DNA from: Mugil cephalus
Taxonomy: Eukaryota > Chordata > Actinopteri > Mugiliformes > Mugilidae
Direction of reading: 5' to 3'
NCBI RefSeq assembly: GCF_022458985.1
Contig: NC_061782.1
Location: 12,789,672 to 12,853,671, forward strand
DNA length: 64,000 nucleotides
Below the pieces are notes generated by a model, which worked only from the letters and a program-made list of their open reading frames with translations, was not told where the DNA came from and made no database searches. This document shows, one piece after another, positions 38,501 through 50,615 of the stretch; position 1 is the first letter of the stretch, and each line of letters opens with the position of its first letter. The position numbers and the translations under genes are program-made.

Positions 38501-41500
38501 GCCGACGCGTTCCGCAGAAAAACATAAATGCACGTCGCACATGCACGGATGCATTATCCGTCGTCACGCACACACACACTTCTGCATGCAGGCACGCGTG
38601 TGCTAATGCCATGCCACGGTGCCATAGGTAAGGTCAGACCTAGTTTGACAGTAGTGTGCTGTTGTCAGCCCTCCAGGCTTGTTTTTAAGCAAGTGTTTTT
38701 TTTCCCCGTGCTTTAACATATGCTGGGTAGCAGCCACATAGACACTCCAGCATATGCTGGCAAGCTTCTGTCAGTGCACTTTAACGGCGCCTGAGGGGAA
38801 ACTAAAGGTCAAAGACACACGCACACACACACACACGACAGGAGACGCACACACCTTCTGGCTACTCCACAGATACTTGTGAATAGCAGCACTTTTAGCA
38901 TTAGCACCACTGGAGCATATTACGGCCTTTCCACATGTACACGCGCAAGCACACAGATATAAACAAGCAGTAATGAGGCATGCGCGAGGCTCCGCCGCTC
39001 AGGACATCAGAGAGGGAATGGCCGTCAGCACACACCATAATTGCGCGCTGGAAATTTTCTCCTACATCAAAACCAAAATAGAAAATAGATTTTGATCCTT
39101 CATGACTTTCGCGTACAGCTGAAAATATGTGTCATACCGCAGTTATGCGTGAGTCTGCTCGTTGCTAATTATTTCTGTTTTGTTTTCGCCTCAGAGAGTT
39201 TCCAGGTGGTTGTTAGAGGCAATGGTTTTCGCCATGCCAGAAACACCAACCAAGTCCTCTGCAGCTTCAAGCTGAATGATACACACACCGTGGGTAAGTT
39301 CTGCAAATGTTCCACATGCGCATGGATATGGACACTGAGGACATGCAGTATTATGTAAATCATAAGAATTTTGCAAAATCAAAAGAGCAATTGATGTTAA
39401 ATACTAGAAGCAAGAAGGCGGGGACTGTGCCCCTCACTATTTAATTAAGCTTTCAAATTTACAATTTACACCAGTTCATTAGGTACACTAGTGAAAAAGG
39501 AATGTGTCTCGCAGAAAATCTGTGTTATAATGTTCAGTTTGTGTGTATGGATGTAGCTGGATGAAGTGGATTGAATTAAATGCAAACATGAATTGAATTT
39601 TCAAAATAACAGGAACTTGCATCAGCACAACACAAACCACAACCTCCAAAATGAAAAAAGATCTTCATTCCTGATTGTTTTTTGAAAATCGTTTTAAAAG
39701 ATTAACTCATCAGTTTAATTCATCATGAAATGGAATTTGCGTCCCGACTGCAGATGTCTAAAATTCTAATGCATAAAATGTGATTTTTTAATTTTTTTTC
39801 CCCCGTGCAGACGATAGGCCAGCTGGGATCGAAGATACCTTCCTGCTGTGTCCTGCTCCTGTCGTGGAGGAAGTGGGGAGGTAAGCCGGACAACTCTTGC
39901 AGCTCTTACCCGGTTCCCACAGCCCCAGATTGTTCCTCCAACTCTCCATGTACAGCTGTAATGCAGATATTTGCCAGCTGCACTCCCAACTTTTGGTGTG
40001 GACGCAGAAGACTGCCGTCCTTGAACAAATTAGGGCCAAAGTCATAGTGTGTCTGTGATCAATCAATGTTTGTCACAGCTAACGAAGCCAGACACCAATC
40101 ACAAGGGGACAACAGGAGTAGAGCCCAGGAACATGACTTAATGAGAGCCTGCTTGAGAGGACTTCACAGCCCTGTGTGTGTGCGCGATGTTCCCAGCGTC
40201 TGCCTGACACTTTAGGAGACAGAAAGTGAGAGTGGAGTCAGCGGGGCAGTGTAAAGTTTCCTCTGAGGGCTTCCAGGTTTGCTCCTGGTGATTCAGAGCA
40301 GAATTTTCTTGCGGGGCAGACAGAGCAATCCTGTGGGCTGAGCTCAGAGAGAAACGAGGCCCGGCAGCCTTCCCGTCCCCACCGCCTGCAGTCCTGTGCA
40401 TAATTATACTCTCAGGCCCCCGAAGCCTCAGACACCTCCCAGTCATCGTCTGTCTTGTTTCTGTCACTCAGATTTTTACCACGATTTGAGCTCGTCAGTG
40501 AAAAGTGCTGCTTTCATGGGGTAGATGGGCAACTACTGTTCAGAGATGTTTTTACAGTGCGGCTGCGCAAGATTTAAGACTGTGTCAAAATGAAGCACAT
40601 TTCTTTCACACATTTTGCCAAAAACCAGCACACAACTGACCCATAATCATCGTATAATTGCAAAACATAAAGGACAAAGTACACAACCCAGTAAATACCT
40701 GGTGTCTTTAGTGTCCGATTTCTCCAGTGCGGCTTTGTGGCAGGTGGAACCGCTCCTCCTGAGAACGAAAATGCAGAGCAACATTACACACTGCAGCGAT
40801 GCCTGAAGGAGGCGTCCTGCCATGTAACAGAGGCTCGTTAGAGCAGAGTCAGCACTGGAAGTCACTGGAAGAGGAACTCAGCTGTGAATGGCTGAAGGGC
40901 CCAGAGAGGAGCCCAACAGCTGGCTGACAAGTCCTGTGCTGCAGTGCAGTAGATGTTAAAATATGTGGAGAAGTGACTCTGTGAAGGCTGGAAAGGTGCT
41001 ATTTTATTTTTTATTTTTTTAGCTTTCTTAACCCCTCATGTTGCAGGTCAAATTTACCCATTTTAAAATTAAAAAACCACAATAGTTAAAAGTATTTTTT
41101 CCCATATGGGACTTCTGCTGCCTGGCTTAATTGGTGTAACCAACATGTAAAAATAACAATGGTTCATTTCACATAATTGCACTCAAACACACACTGAAAC
41201 TTGTTTGTGTGTAGGTCTCTCCATTGTGCATAAAAAAAAGTTTTAAGCATTTTTTATGAAAAAACTCATGATTTGTACTAAATTATAAATGGATAGCGAT
41301 AAAATGAGACGTAAACAATGTTTATTGTTGATTTTTCAGTTTCTGGCAGATTTAGACAGTTGAACCTGCCCCAGGTCATCCTCTCTGTTTGATGGACCCC
41401 CTTTTCAAGTCCAGCTTAGCTTCAGGCTCAAGAGCGTAGGTTCAAACATGAGCTATTGGTTTAACAAGTTGATAACAACCAGCCATAACAAGAAAGAAGG

Positions 41501-44500
41501 CTGAACTTGTCCATGCATCAAGATTTAAATGGATTAGATCATAGGTCTCTAACAGGGGGTCCGTGGCCCCTAGGGGATCTGTGATTAGATTAGACTTTTT
41601 TATATACATATATATATATATTTTGCACATGTTTGAAATAAAAAAAATATTTGAACCTGTAAATTATTTGAATAGCTTAATACTGAATGCAAAATAATAA
41701 TAATTATGTATATTTATAAATAGCGCTAGGAAGAGTTTAATATAGAACACATATAGTAGGTAGCTGGTCCCTACTTAATCTCTTCATCAGTTTAGGGTTC
41801 CATGGCCTGAAAAACATTGAAGACCCCTGGATTAGATCAATAATATCAAGGTGGAATTTTTACATTCTGTCTTTTCATAGACCACACAGGATCAATAATA
41901 GAAATAATCACTCGATGTGGCCCTAAATCGCCCCCTACCATGTCAGGTCACATTATAAGGGGAGCAGGTTCCTGATGAGGGGTTCCTGAGTCTATACATA
42001 AGTTCTTGGGGACTCCAGCTCCCAGCATCACCTCTTCACCCAAACCCCAAAGACCCTCACTCACCTCCTGTTTCACCCGAGACGCATTGTCTCAAATAAT
42101 GAAGTCACTGAAGCTGCCGTCACACAAATCTGTGTTGACTGGGAACCTTCCGGATGCAGCTTCCCCCTCCTGTTTACACACACACACACACACACGGGGC
42201 AAAGACATATATACTGGGCAGATTGATGATTGATAGGGCCTGAGATGTCTCTGTCAGAGTGGAGCTGATAGCACCACGTCCCCCTGCCTGCCAGAAAGAA
42301 GGGGCTGACCATATGACGGGAAAGGGGGACAGAGAAGGGAGGGAAGAAGTAGAAGAAAAGACTGGTGGCACCTGCACCGCCAATTTCCTTCTCCCAAGTC
42401 AGTGTCAGCACGAGTTAGGAGATGAGCATCATACAAGAGGGGGCTGAAAACAGAGTCTGCGATTGAGGAAGTGCAGAGGGGGTCTCAGAAGGGAGGGACA
42501 GTGCTGAAGGGATGTAGAACAGGAAAAGCCTTTCCTCCTACCATCCCCCACCCCCTGTTTCCTCTCCACTCCTCTCCTCTGCGTTGCCGCCACCATCCAA
42601 GCACTGACCTCCGCCTTGCCACCCCCTCCTCATATCCAGTCCCAAAGCTCAATGCCCCCCTTGTGTCTATCGCCTGAAACCATCAGAACAGAACAAGAAG
42701 TCTTTCTCCATTCTTTCCTCAAATCTATAACTACAGTCCAGCATTTCTACTTACACCCTCACTGGCCTATTCAGCTCACATGTGTTGCTTTTGTGCAGAT
42801 TTCCTCAGAGCTTCATGAATAATCTTGTCAACTAAAAAGTCTGCTGTTCTTTTCTCTTTCCTTAAGTCGCGTACAGCTCTGTCATTTCACCAACAAAAAT
42901 AATCCCCCCCCCCCCCCCACATTTCCTGGTCCTGGCTTGTATATTTTTGTTCATTTGTACATATTAGCATTGAACCCTGCAGTAACACAAGCATTATTAC
43001 ATGTCTGCGTCTGATCTAGGAGATTCCTTCTGTGGGTGGGGAATTCCCTGACCTCTCCAGAAGCCTCCGCTTTCAGGCTTTGTCAGCACATTTGTGTGCT
43101 TACACGGCAGCGACTAGTATGGACAAAGTAGATAGAGGAATGTATTTTTACACCTAGGGCATGCTCGCACAGTAGCCGAAACAAGGACGCGAATGTGTCC
43201 GTGCATGCACATGCGCTTGTGTGTTTCTGCGTCAGGTGTTCAGCCCCCGGTTTGTGTTTCAGGGTGATCTACCTGCAGGTGAGCATGAACGAAGGCCTCT
43301 CCTACATCACCAGCTCCGTTCACATCACCACTACGGAATGTGTGAGTGCATCCCGTATGTTGTTTCTCAGCGATAGTGTCTCTCTCTGGCATGCTGCCTT
43401 GTCTGAATAAACTTTCTTTCAAATTTTCTTCTTTTCTCTCGGTTCTCTGTCTTCTTCTCTCCTTCGTCTCGGAGGTCTCCTCTGTTGTGTCTGTCATCAG
43501 AGGAGGCTGTGAGTACTTTCACTTTTCATTTTCCCCCCTTTCTCCATCTCTTTTTTGTTTCGGCTCCGTTTAATCCTGTCGTTCTGTGTTTGTGCGCAGT
43601 ATGACGGCACCATCGTGCTAATATCGTTGCTGGTTGTGTTCCTGCTGTTGGCGCTGCTGCTGATGTGGTGGTTCTGGCCTCTCTGCTGCACTGTGGTAAG
43701 ACTACACTGAAGTATGTGAGAAAGAGGACGTTTATAAATGATTCCATGTTGGTTTACCTCATACTGATTATGTATTTTTTTCTCTCCAAATGTTCAGGTG
43801 ATCAAAGAACCTCCACCACCTCCGCCTCCAGAGCCGGTAAGTCAACCAGCGGCCTGAAACAACACAGGAATTAAATCAATATTACGCATCGTCACAGTTG
43901 ATGAAGCACAGTCGGTTCTTGATAATAGCAGTACACTAAGGAATATCAGCTGCGTCTTGACTGAGGTCTCACTCGCAGGAGTCAGACGACGAGGATGGGA
44001 TGCCCAAGAAGCGGTGGCCCACGGTGGATGCTTCATATTACGGAGGGAGAGGAGTGGGAGGCATCAAACGCATGGAGGTACAAACTATAAAAACTGAAAC
44101 AAAGTGTGAAAACAGAACATGTTTCGTTTTTTCTTACTTTTTTTTTGTTATTATTCCTAGGTGCGATGGGGAGAGAAGGGGTCCACGGAGGAAGGCGCCA
44201 AACTGGACAAACCTAAAAATGCAGTGGTGAAGATGCCCGAGCAGGAGTTTGAACCTTACGAGCCCAAGCCTCGAAGAGCTCCTCGCCGGGCCCCGCAGCA
44301 GAGGAGGTGGTACACGCCCATTCAGGTTAGTGCTTGATAGCAATATCAGTATCCAAGCATGGCAACACCTGTCCTAAGAATACAGTTTATTCCTTTCTTG
44401 CTTTCTTTTTTTTTTTTTTTATCTGGAGCATCAATAATTTTTCGTGTACGCTTCGTAGGTTTCTTTGTCGAGCTCCTTGTTGTCTCCACCAGTTATTGCT

Positions 44501-47500
44501 GGTTGACCTAAAGCACTTTTACGCATACTGAAAAATACAGAGATACTTCCAGCCATGTCTTGAATGCAACACATGTTTGTTAGGTGTGCCCTGCGCTAAA
44601 ACTTCATGGTTTTTGTTCTTCCCTTGTTCTCCGGCCCCCTAGGGGAAGCTAGACGCTCTGTGGGCTCTATTCAGGAGGGGCTACGACCAGGTATCTCTGA
44701 TGAGACCACAGCCTGGAGATCAGGTGAGCCCGCCTCATCATGTTTCATTTTTCATCTGCTGCCACAGCCTAATCCGCCATAAACACACATAACAACACAA
44801 AACTGCAACTAAAGGTAATTACGAGTCACTTGAGGGATTTTCTTCAGCCGACGTTTTAATAGCCGGTTAGCTGGTACAGAGTGTTTTCTGTCTTGTTTGT
44901 GTGCAATTCCAGCATCTGTGTCCTTCTTCTGTCAGTCACACTGCACAAAGAGGAGTGAACAGCGGGGACGTACAGGAAGATCTTTAACAGAGCAGCTCAG
45001 TTCGGGTTTTCTACACACACACACACACACACACACTAACAAACACATTCACAGCGAGTCAATGAGCTACTGATACCGCTCGCGCCGTCAAAGCTGCAAT
45101 TGTTCACACACAGGGAGCACTGTACTTTTGTGCTTCTGTACTTTTCACTGCGGCTGCCAGAAAATGACCGGCTTGCCGTCATGTCTCCAAATTGTGTGTT
45201 ACACCCTTGCTCCGTAATTTCAAGCGCTACTGTGTCATTCTGCGTTTTTTATTTTTTTTTTTACGGGCTAGGCTTTCTCTGCCACTTAACGAAGCGCGGT
45301 TCCGCCGCAGCGTTGCTGCGAAAGTCCTAAATCATAACGTCCCCGGCGTTCCCCTCCGAGCGTGTGTGACAGAGGAAGAGAGCGGCCCCTGTTATCTAAC
45401 CTTGACCCCGTGAATGGCATCTCGTGACCCCAAAGACGTGTTTTCATCATCACACTGGTTGTCATGGCGAAACATCTGCTCCGTTGTAAACGCGTTCATT
45501 GTCACCTCTCGCAGCGGATGTCATATCGCAGCACAATTTATTGATTTGCCCCACCCCCTCCTCCCCCCCAAAAGGAATGATTCATCCTTGCTGTGTAACA
45601 GTGTGAGCGTCTACTGTATCTGAAGTCTATAAAAGTGCTCAGTGGTTTTCATCCCTTCTTTCCATCTTTTTTTTTTTTTCCCTCAAAGCAGAACAATGAA
45701 CCTCTGTTGGAGCAGAAGTTTTTAGTCTTTGTCAGTCACTTTCTGTGAAGCTGTGGTTCACGGGGGCCCCCCTCAACAATGACCCCCACATATCCCTTCA
45801 CGCACCATTAACTGAGGAAAATAAAACATCACTTCTCACATGGCAAGAAATTAATGAATAAAAAAAAAATAATAATAATAATGAATCCGCTTTTGTTCCT
45901 ATGAGGATAGATCTGTGGTAACAGGCATATCGGACATGAAGCAGCGTCGTCTCTTAAGTGACAAAGCTCAGAGTGAAATCTTCCCAGTAGTAATGCAGCG
46001 CCAGTAAACTGGATTACCTACAAAAAGCCAAGCAAGGTGGCAAAAAGTGCAGCGATAACTAGCATAGGATCAGACCACGATGCGGCGTGTTAAGCAGCAG
46101 CTCAGGAGGAGCTCATCCCGCTTTCCCCCCACCCCCCCCCCATCCACCCACATTACTCCCACTTCACTGCCTCTGCAAACGGCCATCAGCGGGCTGCCAG
46201 TTTCTGCCACGCTCCCTCTTTCCTCTCCACAGTGCGTGCGCGCATGTGTAACTGTAACGTGTGTCAGCTCTCCAGAGCGAGCGTCACGCAAGCAGATGGG
46301 CCCGAGTTGAAAGGCCACGAGCCATATTGTGACAGACAAGATTCCCCTTTCTTTTGTCGTCCGGAGAGGACGACACTGACGGCCGGACCGGAGGGCGGCC
46401 ACCAGACCCTCCGTCCTCGCACACACACACACAGCCGAACGAGCACCTCCCCTCCTTCCTCACGGCCCGCCACTCCACTCCAGCATGTCATTTGTTTCTC
46501 TATCTTGAGGAATATTTCTATATATTTTACAGTGCTTTAACTATCAGCAACATCTGTAATAGTTTCGCTGGAAGTCCAGATACCACAGAGACGCATTCCA
46601 GCATAAACTGTTTACAGCACGGCCTCTATTAGCGAAGCAGTGACTCCCAGCTGGGTTCACTTTTTTTTTTTTTCCAGAAGCGTACTCTTAAAGTTGCCGG
46701 GTGACATGTGGACATTTTTGGGCCAGGTCAGCTACTTATAAATTTATGACATTTTCACTTAACAGAAAAACACCACGTGCATTTAACACCGTGCATTTGG
46801 AACACATCGAGTGCATATGGTTCAGATGATAGGGTTGCCCACCATGATGTCAGAAATCTGCTTACATTCAATTTCACAAAGGAAATTTAAGACACTCGCA
46901 AAGCCAACTAAAACCTAAGCTGTCTATAAAGTGCATGAACTTTTGCACATGGATGACGAGCAGCACTCTCTTTACTGTAGCGGTAACAAACATCCACAAA
47001 CAATCTGCTTCATGCCTTGTGAGGGGAGGGTAAAGACAGAGGAGTGGTGTAAAGGAGGATGACGGAGGGGTTTGAAGGGCTTCGTTTTTTTGCTCTCCGC
47101 TGAAGGAGTTGAGGGTCTGAAGCTAACAGCTGCCGAGAAAGAAGAAAAGGGCCGACAGAGATCGTAGCCAAAGGGGCAGACGGGGAGACTGACTCACATA
47201 TCGTCTTCTTAAAGGTGGAAAAACGCTGATTTCAACACTGTGTTTATTGGTACACTCTTGCTGCCAGCCACCCCCCCCCCTCCTCCTCCTCCTAACCTTA
47301 CTCTTCCTCTCTTTCTGTTATTCATGAGGCTGAGGTTTCATTCAGGCCATATGTTCTGGTGGAGGCATGGTTACAGTCACACACAAACACACTCATATTC
47401 ATGAGCTTGTGTTCTCATTGTGTCCATATGCTCTCTCTGGTGTTGTGCTGCTGCTCTGCTGCTCACAAACTGGCCTTTTCACTGAGGCCCGGCGACAAGG

Positions 47501-48585
47501 CCGAAGTAGTCCCCCCCCCACCTCGAACCGGGCTACCCTCAATCAATTACGCACCCCTCTTATACACACACACACACAATGGCCCCCTCAGTCACAAAGC
47601 TACTGCTGCTGGGATCCTCTTAATGGCCCCTGAGTGACTTTAGGGCCTCTCTGTTTAATAAGGTGTTATAATCAGACCACCAAGGGTCTGTGACACAGAG
47701 ACCTACTCTACATCCTACACACACACACACTCAGTGAGCAAGTGTGGGTGTGTGTGTAGCTGTAGTGGGATGCTATGCAGGGATCACAGAAGAAAACCAT
47801 CAATGAGGACAATAAGAGAAGCGTTCCATTCTCCCAGACTTGTAAATTATGTTAAACGCTGAAGGGCCTCTGTTAACCATTGTGGGGATATTGGAATCCC
47901 CCCTTTACATTCAAACACATAAGAGTCAAACACGTAAGAGACATAAACCACTTTCTGTTCTGCGCCAAGAAAGGCCGAGTCTCAGAGGAGAAGGGGAAAC
48001 GGGGAAAGCCGCGGCACACTGCGAGAGCCGTGCCCGCGCGATAAACTTTATCAGGGCCCGTCTTTGCAAGCACCACCGCTATTGTGGCGCAGGTGTGGAC
48101 GGAGGACAGAAGCGGCTCTGTGCGCCCTCCGGGGGCCTCGGACACACGCGCTTCTGTCAGAAAAACTGGGCACAGCCTCACACAAATCATCTTGGCTGGT
48201 GGATCTCGGACACGTTGCACAGAGATCGCACTGTGTTTTAATCCCGCATTGAAATGGTGATGCCGTGGCGTAACCTTTTGTGTATCTGTGTGCCTTGCAG
48301 GGTCGCTGTATCAATTTCCAGAGGGTCAAAGACGGAGGCTCCACCCCGAACAACCATGCCCCGCCTCGCATGCATCACGCGCCCTCTCCTCCCCCGCCCG
48401 CCGAACAGCGACCTCTGGTCTCCAACTCCGTCCCCCGTGCGAAGCCTCCGTCAAGAGGGCCCCGCACCACTCCGGCCTCCTGCAACGCACCACCCTCCCG
48501 CGCGCCCCCACCAGGCCCGCCGCCTAGCCGCGCACCCCCCGGTCCCCCAGGACCCCCTCCGTCTCGCCCCCCGCCCATGCTCTAA
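29582..48585 (+). CDS. antxr1: Anthrax toxin receptor / TEM8-type cell adhesion receptor (ANTXR1-like)
   Basis: Eighteen exons: 29582-29739, 33473-33544, 33636-33707, 33988-34069, 34590-34620, 34714-34787, 35242-35310, 35400-35480, 35609-35669, 39195-39293, 39811-39880, 43263-43341, 43600-43695, 43798-43836, 43979-44077, 44161-44325, 44643-44723, 48301-48585. They join in frame to 570 aa (human ANTXR1 is about 564). Start 29582 puts the hydrophobic signal peptide ([20 protein letters not shown]) first; an upstream in-frame ATG at 29543 adds 13 polar residues. The extracellular VWA domain has a full MIDAS: D52-x-S54-x-S56, T120 and D149. One membrane span covers about 320-342 ([19 protein letters not shown]). 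The cytoplasmic tail has the conserved [11 protein letters not shown] segment and a Pro-rich end (PPSRPPPML). The tail and the [14 protein letters not shown] and [13 protein letters not shown] segments fit ANTXR1 better than ANTXR2. Family members bind collagen and laminin and couple to actin. Location suggests an ANTXRL-type paralogue (zebrafish antxr1c/d class). Confidence 0.9.
29740..33472 (+). other. ANTXR-like intron 1
   Basis: A 3.7-kb intron with no exon I can support. It contains a decayed fish interspersed repeat (32358-32540). Around 33,110-33,200 there is a stretch low in simple repeats with CAATTAG and CATTAG words that could be a conserved regulatory element; this is a guess without alignment. 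Confidence 0.6.
32358..32540. mobile_element. Decayed interspersed fish repeat (SINE/LINE-tail-like)
   Basis: The run of phrases 'cacacctacggccaagtta', 'ccagttaaccgaacatgcat', 'ggcacagggagaaaatgcaa' and 'ctccaaacagaaaggccc' follows, with many substitutions, a dispersed repeat very common in ray-finned fish genomes. It supports a teleost origin. Exact family and ends are not determined. Confidence 0.65.
35670..39194 (+). other. ANTXR-like intron 9
   Basis: A 3.5-kb intron separating the VWA region from the following extracellular domain. It holds poly-A runs (about 35,768-35,800 and 35,918-35,934), CA tracts, and the long TATTA pentamer array listed separately. No coding exon is seen. Confidence 0.6.
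37736..37799. repeat. (TATTA)n pentanucleotide array, about 12 units
   Basis: A nearly perfect AT-only tandem array inside intron 9 of the ANTXR-like gene. Confidence 0.95.
41540..41829. mobile_element. Non-autonomous hAT-like element (MITE) with 8-bp target duplication
   Basis: A 290-bp segment is flanked on both sides by the identical 8-mer GATTAGAT (41532-41539 and 41830-41837). The left end reads CATAGGTCTCTAA and the right end, reverse-complemented, CAGGGGTCTTCAA: 9 of 13 match, beginning CA and sharing GGTCT. Eight-base duplications and ends starting CAGGGG are typical of hAT transposons. The interior is AT-rich and has no transposase frame, so it must have moved using an enzyme encoded elsewhere. 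The duplication is intact although the ends have drifted. Confidence 0.75.
42904..42918. repeat. Poly-C run
   Basis: Fifteen consecutive C bases in ANTXR-like intron 11; assembly length errors are likely at such a run. Confidence 0.9.
44724..48300 (+). other. ANTXR-like intron 17
   Basis: A 3.6-kb intron before the final exon, which encodes the Pro-rich tail. It contains CA tracts, several C runs and a CCT-repeat stretch near 47,270-47,295. No exon is seen. Skipping to an alternative end in this intron would give a receptor without the Pro-rich tail, as known for ANTXR-family isoforms; no such exon was identified. Confidence 0.55.
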
Positions 48586-48632
48586 TGATAAAGAGAGGGC
48601 CTCCAATAAATAACTGATGCGTCAACTCATTC

Positions 48633-48638
48633 AATAAA
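48633..48638 (+). terminator. Candidate proximal polyadenylation signal of the ANTXR-like gene
   Basis: AATAAA about 48 bp after the stop codon; another AATAAA lies at 48605-48610, 20 bp after the stop. Confidence 0.4.
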
Positions 48639-49402
48639 AGACACGTCCTCTTTTCACTCCAAAGACGCAAAAAAAAAAAAAACACACAATAGGAAGGCTT
48701 GAAAATCTCACAGGCTCAATTTCAAAGCTCTGTGCTTTGTTGCTGGACAGCAAAAATAAATATTTATCCGAGTCCACTAAAATAAGCAAAAAAAGAATCA
48801 TGTAGATATCCGATTACGCGTTTGAGAACAGTTAACACTATGAGATGTTGAAATAAGTGGTAAGAGTAAGTGCAATCCAGCATAAAGGATATTTGTGTTG
48901 TTGAAAGTTAGTTTGTGTGTGTAGCCTTGCAGACAACGACAGTGAGGAACGTAGCATGAAGCTGAGCATGTAGAGAAAGTGGATAGTGACGTTAGGAATG
49001 TTGGCTTTTTTTAAAAAAAAAAAAATTGTTTTTAATGTACTGTCAACAAATCAGACCGATTAATAATTTTAACCAAAAACGTTGTGTAAAGGGTCAATGA
49101 TCTTATTGCAACTGCAGGGCAGTTTTTAGCCATATTTTTTATTTATTATAATACAGGCCCTGTCTGCATCTGTGCTCCGTTTAATATCAGGTAGATTTCT
49201 TTCTGGGTTTTTCGGGACCTTTTCGGGACATAAGGGTGGACTTTACGTAGAATTCCTCTTTGTATGATTCCCGATTCTGACTTCTTACTTCAGTGAAAGA
49301 CTGCATTGAAAATCTGTATCTCTGGGGCTCTCCTGTATACGCCATTTACTGACTGAAATGATCATCTGCATTATTTCTTTACTAACAATGTGTCTCTTTT
49401 CC

Positions 49403-49408
49403 AATAAA
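49403..49408 (+). terminator. Candidate distal polyadenylation signal of the ANTXR-like gene
   Basis: AATAAA at the start of an A run, about 820 bp after the stop codon. A 3' UTR of this length is reasonable. It ends about 970 bp before the convergent rrp12 signal. Confidence 0.45.
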
Positions 49409-50374
49409 AAAAAAAAAAAAAAGCTTTTTTTATGTTTCATCTGGCAGTGAAATCTTTCAGTTTTGGAACGTATGCCTTTTTATATTTCAATGGGCATTTT
49501 TAGTATTGTAAATCATACAATGCAACACAGACCTTATGACATTCTTATTAGTTAATTGAATACTGCAGGTGATGTAATCTGTTCCTCTTTAAGGAATGTT
49601 CTTTAATTCAGCTAATTAAACGTTTACTTCACTGAGGACACTAATAACCTACCCATGACATTTATATAAATAACCTGCAATGTTAAACTTAAATTCTGCA
49701 TTAAATTCTTAAATTTGCTTCTCGTGCTATTCAAAGCCATATTTCTGGAAAACATTACTCCACTCTGATAAATGTGTTTGTCATTGTTTGCCACTTAAGA
49801 AAATGGTACGGTAGCCCTGCAAGTCTTCATAGAGGATTCAGGCTAAATCTCTAAGAGTCTATTTTTTTCATTAGGGGATATTGCGTGTCAGCAAACTGTA
49901 AATTTATAACGTAACGCCAGTGCTGACGTTGCCTGGTCTGAGAATGTCCTGACTCAAGCCTGAACTCAGAGACACACAAACACACACAAAAAAAGCTGCA
50001 TTTAGGAAGTCGGTCCGTCACTACATGACTCACTGTGCTGTTACCCATCTGGGTAAATGAATCACATGAGAGTAATGGTATGTTAGGTCCTGCAGCAAAA
50101 CAACTGCCTACAGCTTTTCTCTTCATGCGGCGAAGCTGCGCTGCAAGACGGAAATGTGGCAAACATCGGCACAGAGGGGTTAACGAGAGGGAAAGAGGAA
50201 AATAAGACTTTTTATATTTCAGCTTTAATGATGTATTCCGGTCTGAAAAGCATTTATGTCTGCGCTTAGTCACCATTAATAATTCAGGTCTGCAGCGCCC
50301 TCAAGTGATGCAACAAGAGGCACACATGACTCTTCCCCTCAGTTTTCTGTCCATATATTTCACACATAAATATA

Positions 50375-50380
50375 TTTATT
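50375..50380 (-). terminator. rrp12: Candidate polyadenylation signal of rrp12
   Basis: AATAAA on the minus strand about 235 bp after the rrp12 stop codon. Confidence 0.5.
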
Positions 50381-50615
50381 AAGGGAGAGATCTGATGCGA
50401 GGCCAGCATATTACTTACGGTCATGAAAGCTGATGTTGAGTAGAGCATTTTGGGAGCGTCACAGTTTCAAAACAAACTGGTTTCACCTTGGTAGAGTCTC
50501 TCAGAAACACACACTGACACACACAAACATCCGAGGTGTATGTTGTCATTTTAGCGTGTTAATGAACGCGCACACACACATTTAGAGTCCACCGCATAAT
50601 GTAAAGCTCTGTTTT

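Larger units (their letters stand above)
39881..43262 (+). other. ANTXR-like intron 11
   Basis: A 3.4-kb intron carrying the short hAT-like element (41540-41829) and a 15-C run. No supportable coding exon was found. Confidence 0.6.

Noticed and set aside
43480-43510. Alternative acceptor (gtcatcag) before ANTXR-like exon 13
   Set aside because: Using it breaks the frame; the tgcgcag acceptor at 43599 gives the conserved transmembrane exon.
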